Part shown: one piece after another, positions 5,509 to 8,245 of the stretch
Position numbering within the stretch: the stretch's first letter is position 1
Layout: every line of letters begins with the position of its first letter
DNA from: Blautia sp.
GTDB lineage: Bacteria > Bacillota > Clostridia > Lachnospirales > Lachnospiraceae
Length of the DNA: 8,245 nucleotides
Direction: 5' to 3'
NCBI GenBank assembly: GCA_030841965.1
Contig: JAUUSJ010000169.1
Location: forward strand, 1-8,245
Notes under the pieces: generated by a model
What the model was told of the DNA's origin: nothing
Databases searched by the model: none
The model's input: the letters and a program-made list of their open reading frames with translations, nothing else
Translations under genes and position numbers: made by a program

Positions 5509-6633
5509 ATGGAAGAAAATATGGATGGAAAACCAATGGATGAAATTGCTCAGTTTAATGAAAAATTGAAAAAACTATTGGATATTGCAAAGAAGAAGAA
5601 AAATGTACTCGAGTACACGGAGATTAATCAGCATTTTGCAGATATGAAACTAAGTACAGAGAAGATTGAGTATATTTATGAGTATTTGGAGCAAAATGGT
5701 GTGGATGTTCTCACGATTCCACAGGATGATGATGACGATATCGACCTTTCTATGGAGGAGGATATCGATGTCGAGGCGCTTGATATGTCTGTACTTGAGG
5801 GAGTCAGTATAGAGGATCCTGTCCGTATGTATTTAAAGGAGATTGGTAAGGTTCCACTTTTGAGTGCAGAGGAGGAAGTTGAGCTTGCACAGCGTATGGA
5901 GGAAGGAGATGAGGAGGCCAAAAAGAAGTTGGCCGAGGCAAATCTTCGTCTTGTTGTAAGTATTGCCAAGAGATATGTCGGAAGAGGAATGCTTTTCTTG
6001 GATTTAATTCAGGAAGGTAATCTTGGTCTGATTAAGGCGGTTGAGAAGTTTGACTACCATAAGGGATATAAATTCAGCACATATGCGACATGGTGGATTA
6101 GACAGGCAATTACAAGAGCGATTGCCGACCAGGCGAGAACCATTCGTATTCCTGTTCATATGGTGGAGACGATTAATAAGCTTGTCCGCGTTTCCAGACA
6201 ATTATTGCAGGAGCTAGGTAGAGAACCGACTCCGGAGGAGATTGCGGAGGAGATGAATCTTCCTGTCGACCGTGTGAGAGAGATTTTGAAGATATCTCAG
6301 GAGCCAGTTTCCTTGGAGACGCCAATCGGCGAGGAGGAGGACAGTCATTTGGGTGATTTCATTCAGGATGATAATGTCCCAGTTCCAGCTGAGGCGGCTG
6401 CATTTACTCTTCTAAAGGAGCAGTTGATTGAGGTGCTTGGAACATTGACAGAGAGGGAGCAGAAGGTACTTCGTCTTCGCTTTGGACTTGACGATGGTCG
6501 TGCGAGAACATTGGAGGAAGTTGGAAAGGAATTCAAAGTAACGAGAGAGCGTATTCGTCAGATTGAGGCGAAGGCACTTAGAAAATTAAGACATCCAAGT
6601 CGTAGCCGTAAGTTAAAGGATTTCTTAGATTAG
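5509..6633 (+). CDS. rpoD: Housekeeping RNA polymerase sigma factor RpoD/SigA
   Basis: This primary sigma factor directs core RNA polymerase to -35/-10 promoters and melts the DNA. The 374-residue product has region 1.1 (about 10-65), an acidic D/E-rich linker (about 73-95), region 1.2 from D103, and core-binding region 2.2 DLIQEGNLGL at D165. Region 2.3-2.4 has YATWWIRQA with Y192, W195, W196, Q199 and T202. Region 3 comes next, then region 4 with its helix-turn-helix from T334 to about 361. The length is typical of Firmicutes SigA. The start is uncertain: ATG at 5509 has its purine block directly against it, whereas ATG at 5521 (370 residues, MDGKPMDEI) has GGAAG about 5 nt upstream. The gene lies between dnaG and trmK and is probably co-transcribed with both. 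Confidence 0.98.
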   Translation: MEENMDGKPMDEIAQFNEKLKKLLDIAKKKKNVLEYTEINQHFADMKLSTEKIEYIYEYLEQNGVDVLTIPQDDDDDIDLSMEEDIDVEALDMSVLEGVSIEDPVRMYLKEIGKVPLLSAEEEVELAQRMEEGDEEAKKKLAEANLRLVVSIAKRYVGRGMLFLDLIQEGNLGLIKAVEKFDYHKGYKFSTYATWWIRQAITRAIADQARTIRIPVHMVETINKLVRVSRQLLQELGREPTPEEIAEEMNLPVDRVREILKISQEPVSLETPIGEEEDSHLGDFIQDDNVPVPAEAAAFTLLKEQLIEVLGTLTEREQKVLRLRFGLDDGRARTLEEVGKEFKVTRERIRQIEAKALRKLRHPSRSRKLKDFLD

Positions 6634-6642
6634 GGTGGAAAC

Positions 6643-7338
6643 ATGGACTTATCAAAACGATTGCAGACAGTAGCTGATATGATAAAGGGTCAGGGCGCAG
6701 TAGCAGATATCGGGACAGACCATGCGTACATACCAATTTATTTAATTCTGTCGGGTAAGACAGAGTATGCTATTGCGATGGATGTGAGACGGGGACCTCT
6801 CTTGCGTGCGAGCGAGAATATAAAAGCATATCGGTTGGAAGATAAGATAGAGATAAGACTCTCAGACGGCTTGGAGAAGCTTTCTGATAATGAGGTGGAA
6901 ACCATTGTCATTGCTGGGATGGGAGGAGCCTTAATGGCTCGCATCCTTTGCGATGGCTCCCATGCTCTTCTTACCAAAAAGGAACTTATCTTGCAGCCAC
7001 AGTCAGAACTCTATAAGGTAAGAAGACAGCTTCATGCGATGGGATATCGGATTGTGGAGGAGAAGATGCTCATCGATGAGGGAAAGTTTTATACAGTTAT
7101 AAGAGCGCTTGGCGGTGAGGAGATTTATGAGCGAGAGATGGAGTACGATTACGGAAGATATCTTTTAGAGCAGAGGGATGAGATTTTACTCCAGTTTTTG
7201 AAAAAGGAGCTGACTTCCCTTGAGACGATAGAGGCAAACCTATTCTGTCATCAGACAGAGGGCGCCAAGAGACGGTTGGAAGAGTTAGAAAGAGAGAAAC
7301 AAAAGGTAAAGGAGGCGTTATCTATCTATGAGATGTAG
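6643..7338 (+). CDS. trmK: tRNA (adenine-22-N1)-methyltransferase TrmK
   Basis: TrmK methylates N1 of adenine 22 in the tRNA D-arm region using S-adenosylmethionine. The 231-residue product matches family length. The methyltransferase fold shows the SAM-binding motif ADIGTDHAY (21-29), the acidic strand-end D47 in AIAMDV, the motif AGMGG (91-95) and LILQPQSE (115-122). After about residue 165 a charged helical tail, probably coiled coil, runs to the end, as in Bacillus YqfN. The start lies 9 nt after the rpoD stop with a modest GGTGG site. The 3' end overlaps the next gene by 11 nt. The position next to rpoD and nif3 is conserved in Firmicutes. Confidence 0.94.
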   Translation: MDLSKRLQTVADMIKGQGAVADIGTDHAYIPIYLILSGKTEYAIAMDVRRGPLLRASENIKAYRLEDKIEIRLSDGLEKLSDNEVETIVIAGMGGALMARILCDGSHALLTKKELILQPQSELYKVRRQLHAMGYRIVEEKMLIDEGKFYTVIRALGGEEIYEREMEYDYGRYLLEQRDEILLQFLKKELTSLETIEANLFCHQTEGAKRRLEELEREKQKVKEALSIYEM

Positions 7339-8113
7339 GCAGGTTATTGAGGTATTACAAAGCTTAGCGCCGAGTTCCTATGCGATGTCGTGGGATAATT
7401 CTGGATTTTTAGTCGGAAGATTAGACAGTGAGATAAGAAAAATTGGCGTGGCGCTCGATGCGACGAATGAGGTTGTCGATAACGCTGTGAGAGATGGGAT
7501 TGACTTACTTGTCACACATCATCCAGTAATTTTTTCCTCGATAAAGCAGGTAAATGATGAGACATTTCTCGGAAGAAAGATTTTGACTCTTGTGGAGAAT
7601 CATATTGCCTGTTATGCGATGCATACAAATTATGATATTGCGGGCGGTATGCCTGAATTGGCAGCCAAAAGAATTGGTCTTATAGCAGAGGAACCGCTTG
7701 AGATTACAAATGAGTCAGAGCAGGGAGTAAAGGGAATTGGGAAGATTGGTGTATTAGATAGAACGCTCACATTAGAACAATGTGCTGAGCTTGTCAAGGA
7801 GAGCTTTGGACTTGAGAGAGTTCTTGTATTTGGAGATAAAAAGAGAGAGATTCGTCGCATTGCGATTTCTCCGGGCTCTGGAAGAAGTATGATAAAAGAG
7901 GCAGTGAGGAAAAATGCCGATGTCATTATTACAGGTGATATCGGACATCACGAGGGATTAGATGCGATGGATATGGGAATCACTGTCATAGAGGCGGGAC
8001 ATTATGGACTGGAATATGTTTTTATAGAACATGTGGCGAAGTATTTGAGGGATGAATTTAGCGAGATTGAGGTTATTATGTATCCTTCGGGGGTTCCGTA
8101 TTCTGTTTTGTAG
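7328..8113 (+). CDS. Nif3-like dinuclear metal center protein
   Basis: Nif3/YbgI-family proteins form hexameric toroids with a two-metal site. Their activity is unsettled, though some are annotated as GTP cyclohydrolase I type 2. Metal ligands visible here match the family: H64 and H65 in THHP, D103 in HTNYD, H225 and E229 in GHYGLE; DIGHHEG (204-210) is also typical. At 261 residues this is the short form, without the roughly 110-residue PII-like insertion found in Bacillus and Staphylococcus homologues. The opening MRCRQVIEVLQSLAP fits the usual N-terminus, and AAAGGAGG (7308-7315) inside trmK lies 12 nt upstream. The 11-nt overlap with trmK implies translational coupling. It is the last operon gene seen, and no terminator hairpin follows. 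Confidence 0.93.
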   Translation: MRCRQVIEVLQSLAPSSYAMSWDNSGFLVGRLDSEIRKIGVALDATNEVVDNAVRDGIDLLVTHHPVIFSSIKQVNDETFLGRKILTLVENHIACYAMHTNYDIAGGMPELAAKRIGLIAEEPLEITNESEQGVKGIGKIGVLDRTLTLEQCAELVKESFGLERVLVFGDKKREIRRIAISPGSGRSMIKEAVRKNADVIITGDIGHHEGLDAMDMGITVIEAGHYGLEYVFIEHVAKYLRDEFSEIEVIMYPSGVPYSVL

Positions 8114-8130
8114 TGATTTTGGAGCTTATG

Positions 8131-8175
8131 GGATGAGATGAGATGGGAGACGGGAGATGGGAGATGGGAGATGAG
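8131..8175 (+). repeat. G-rich heptamer repeat with G-quadruplex motif
   Basis: Three GATGA/GATGG-type pentamers (from about 8132) lead into a 7-bp tandem repeat, GGGAGAT or GGGAGAC. GGG runs sit at 8145, 8152, 8159 and 8166 with 4-nt loops, a textbook G3N4G3N4G3N4G3 motif on the + (transcribed) strand. It starts 18-30 nt after the nif3-like stop. It borders a dispersed element copy in the same relative place as the 34-bp minisatellite, and shares GATGG and GAGACGCGAA with that array's reverse complement. Confidence 0.75.
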
Positions 8176-8245
8176 AGACGCGAAGAGAGACCGTCGATAT
8201 GTCCTCCAAAAACACGTTCGTTCCCACGGTTTTTCGACATACGCT
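8176..8245 (-). repeat. Truncated copy of dispersed inverted-repeat element
   Basis: Positions 8210-8245 are the reverse complement of 2997-3032 at 35 of 36 bases, that is, the right arm of the complete element. The outer part, GAGACGCGAA (8176-8185) to ATATGTCC (8198-8205), matches the element edge more loosely. The copy has the same orientation as the one at the window start and continues beyond 8245. Confidence 0.8.

Noticed and set aside
8114..8175. Intrinsic terminator after the Nif3-like gene
   Set aside because: No stem followed by a T-run is visible; the sequence is a purine tandem repeat.

Overview
The window looks like chromosomal DNA from a low-GC, Gram-positive Clostridia-type bacterium, probably a member of Lachnospiraceae. 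Three things suggest this: the A/T-rich intergenic DNA, the strong purine-rich ribosome binding sites, and the gene order dnaG–rpoD–trmK–nif3, which resembles the macromolecular-synthesis cluster of Firmicutes. The family-level placement is inference from gene content and style, not from a database match. All recognised genes lie on the + strand.

Layout. Positions 1-1083 hold no gene. This stretch contains the edge of a dispersed repeat (1 to about 110), a 52-53 bp tandem array (about 131-470), a short 11-bp repeat, a second degenerate repeat edge (about 715-815), a likely promoter, a 19-bp palindrome and a structured leader. Next comes exoA (1084-1836), a DNA-repair AP endonuclease whose last codons are the first unit of a 17-bp tandem repeat running into the intergenic DNA. 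It is followed by an unusual sigma-70-like protein (2029-2802) that keeps the RNA-polymerase-binding part of a housekeeping sigma factor but lacks the residues for promoter melting and the whole of region 4. Positions 2803-3714 hold no gene. They contain a long imperfect inverted-repeat element (2867-3062), a 34-bp minisatellite growing from its edge (3061 to about 3185), two further hairpins and A/T-rich DNA.

The second half is a compact operon: DNA primase dnaG (3715-5478), housekeeping sigma factor rpoD (5509-6633), tRNA methyltransferase trmK (6643-7338) and a Nif3-like metal protein (7328-8113). The gaps are 30 and 9 nt, and the last two genes overlap by 11 nt. The operon therefore couples replication priming, transcription initiation and tRNA modification. 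The window ends in a G-rich heptamer repeat and the start of another copy of the dispersed element (to 8245).

The most interesting points are the sigma-like protein encoded just upstream of dnaG-rpoD, and the dispersed element. Three partial or complete copies of the element bracket or split the window, and their base changes preserve pairing in the predicted stem.
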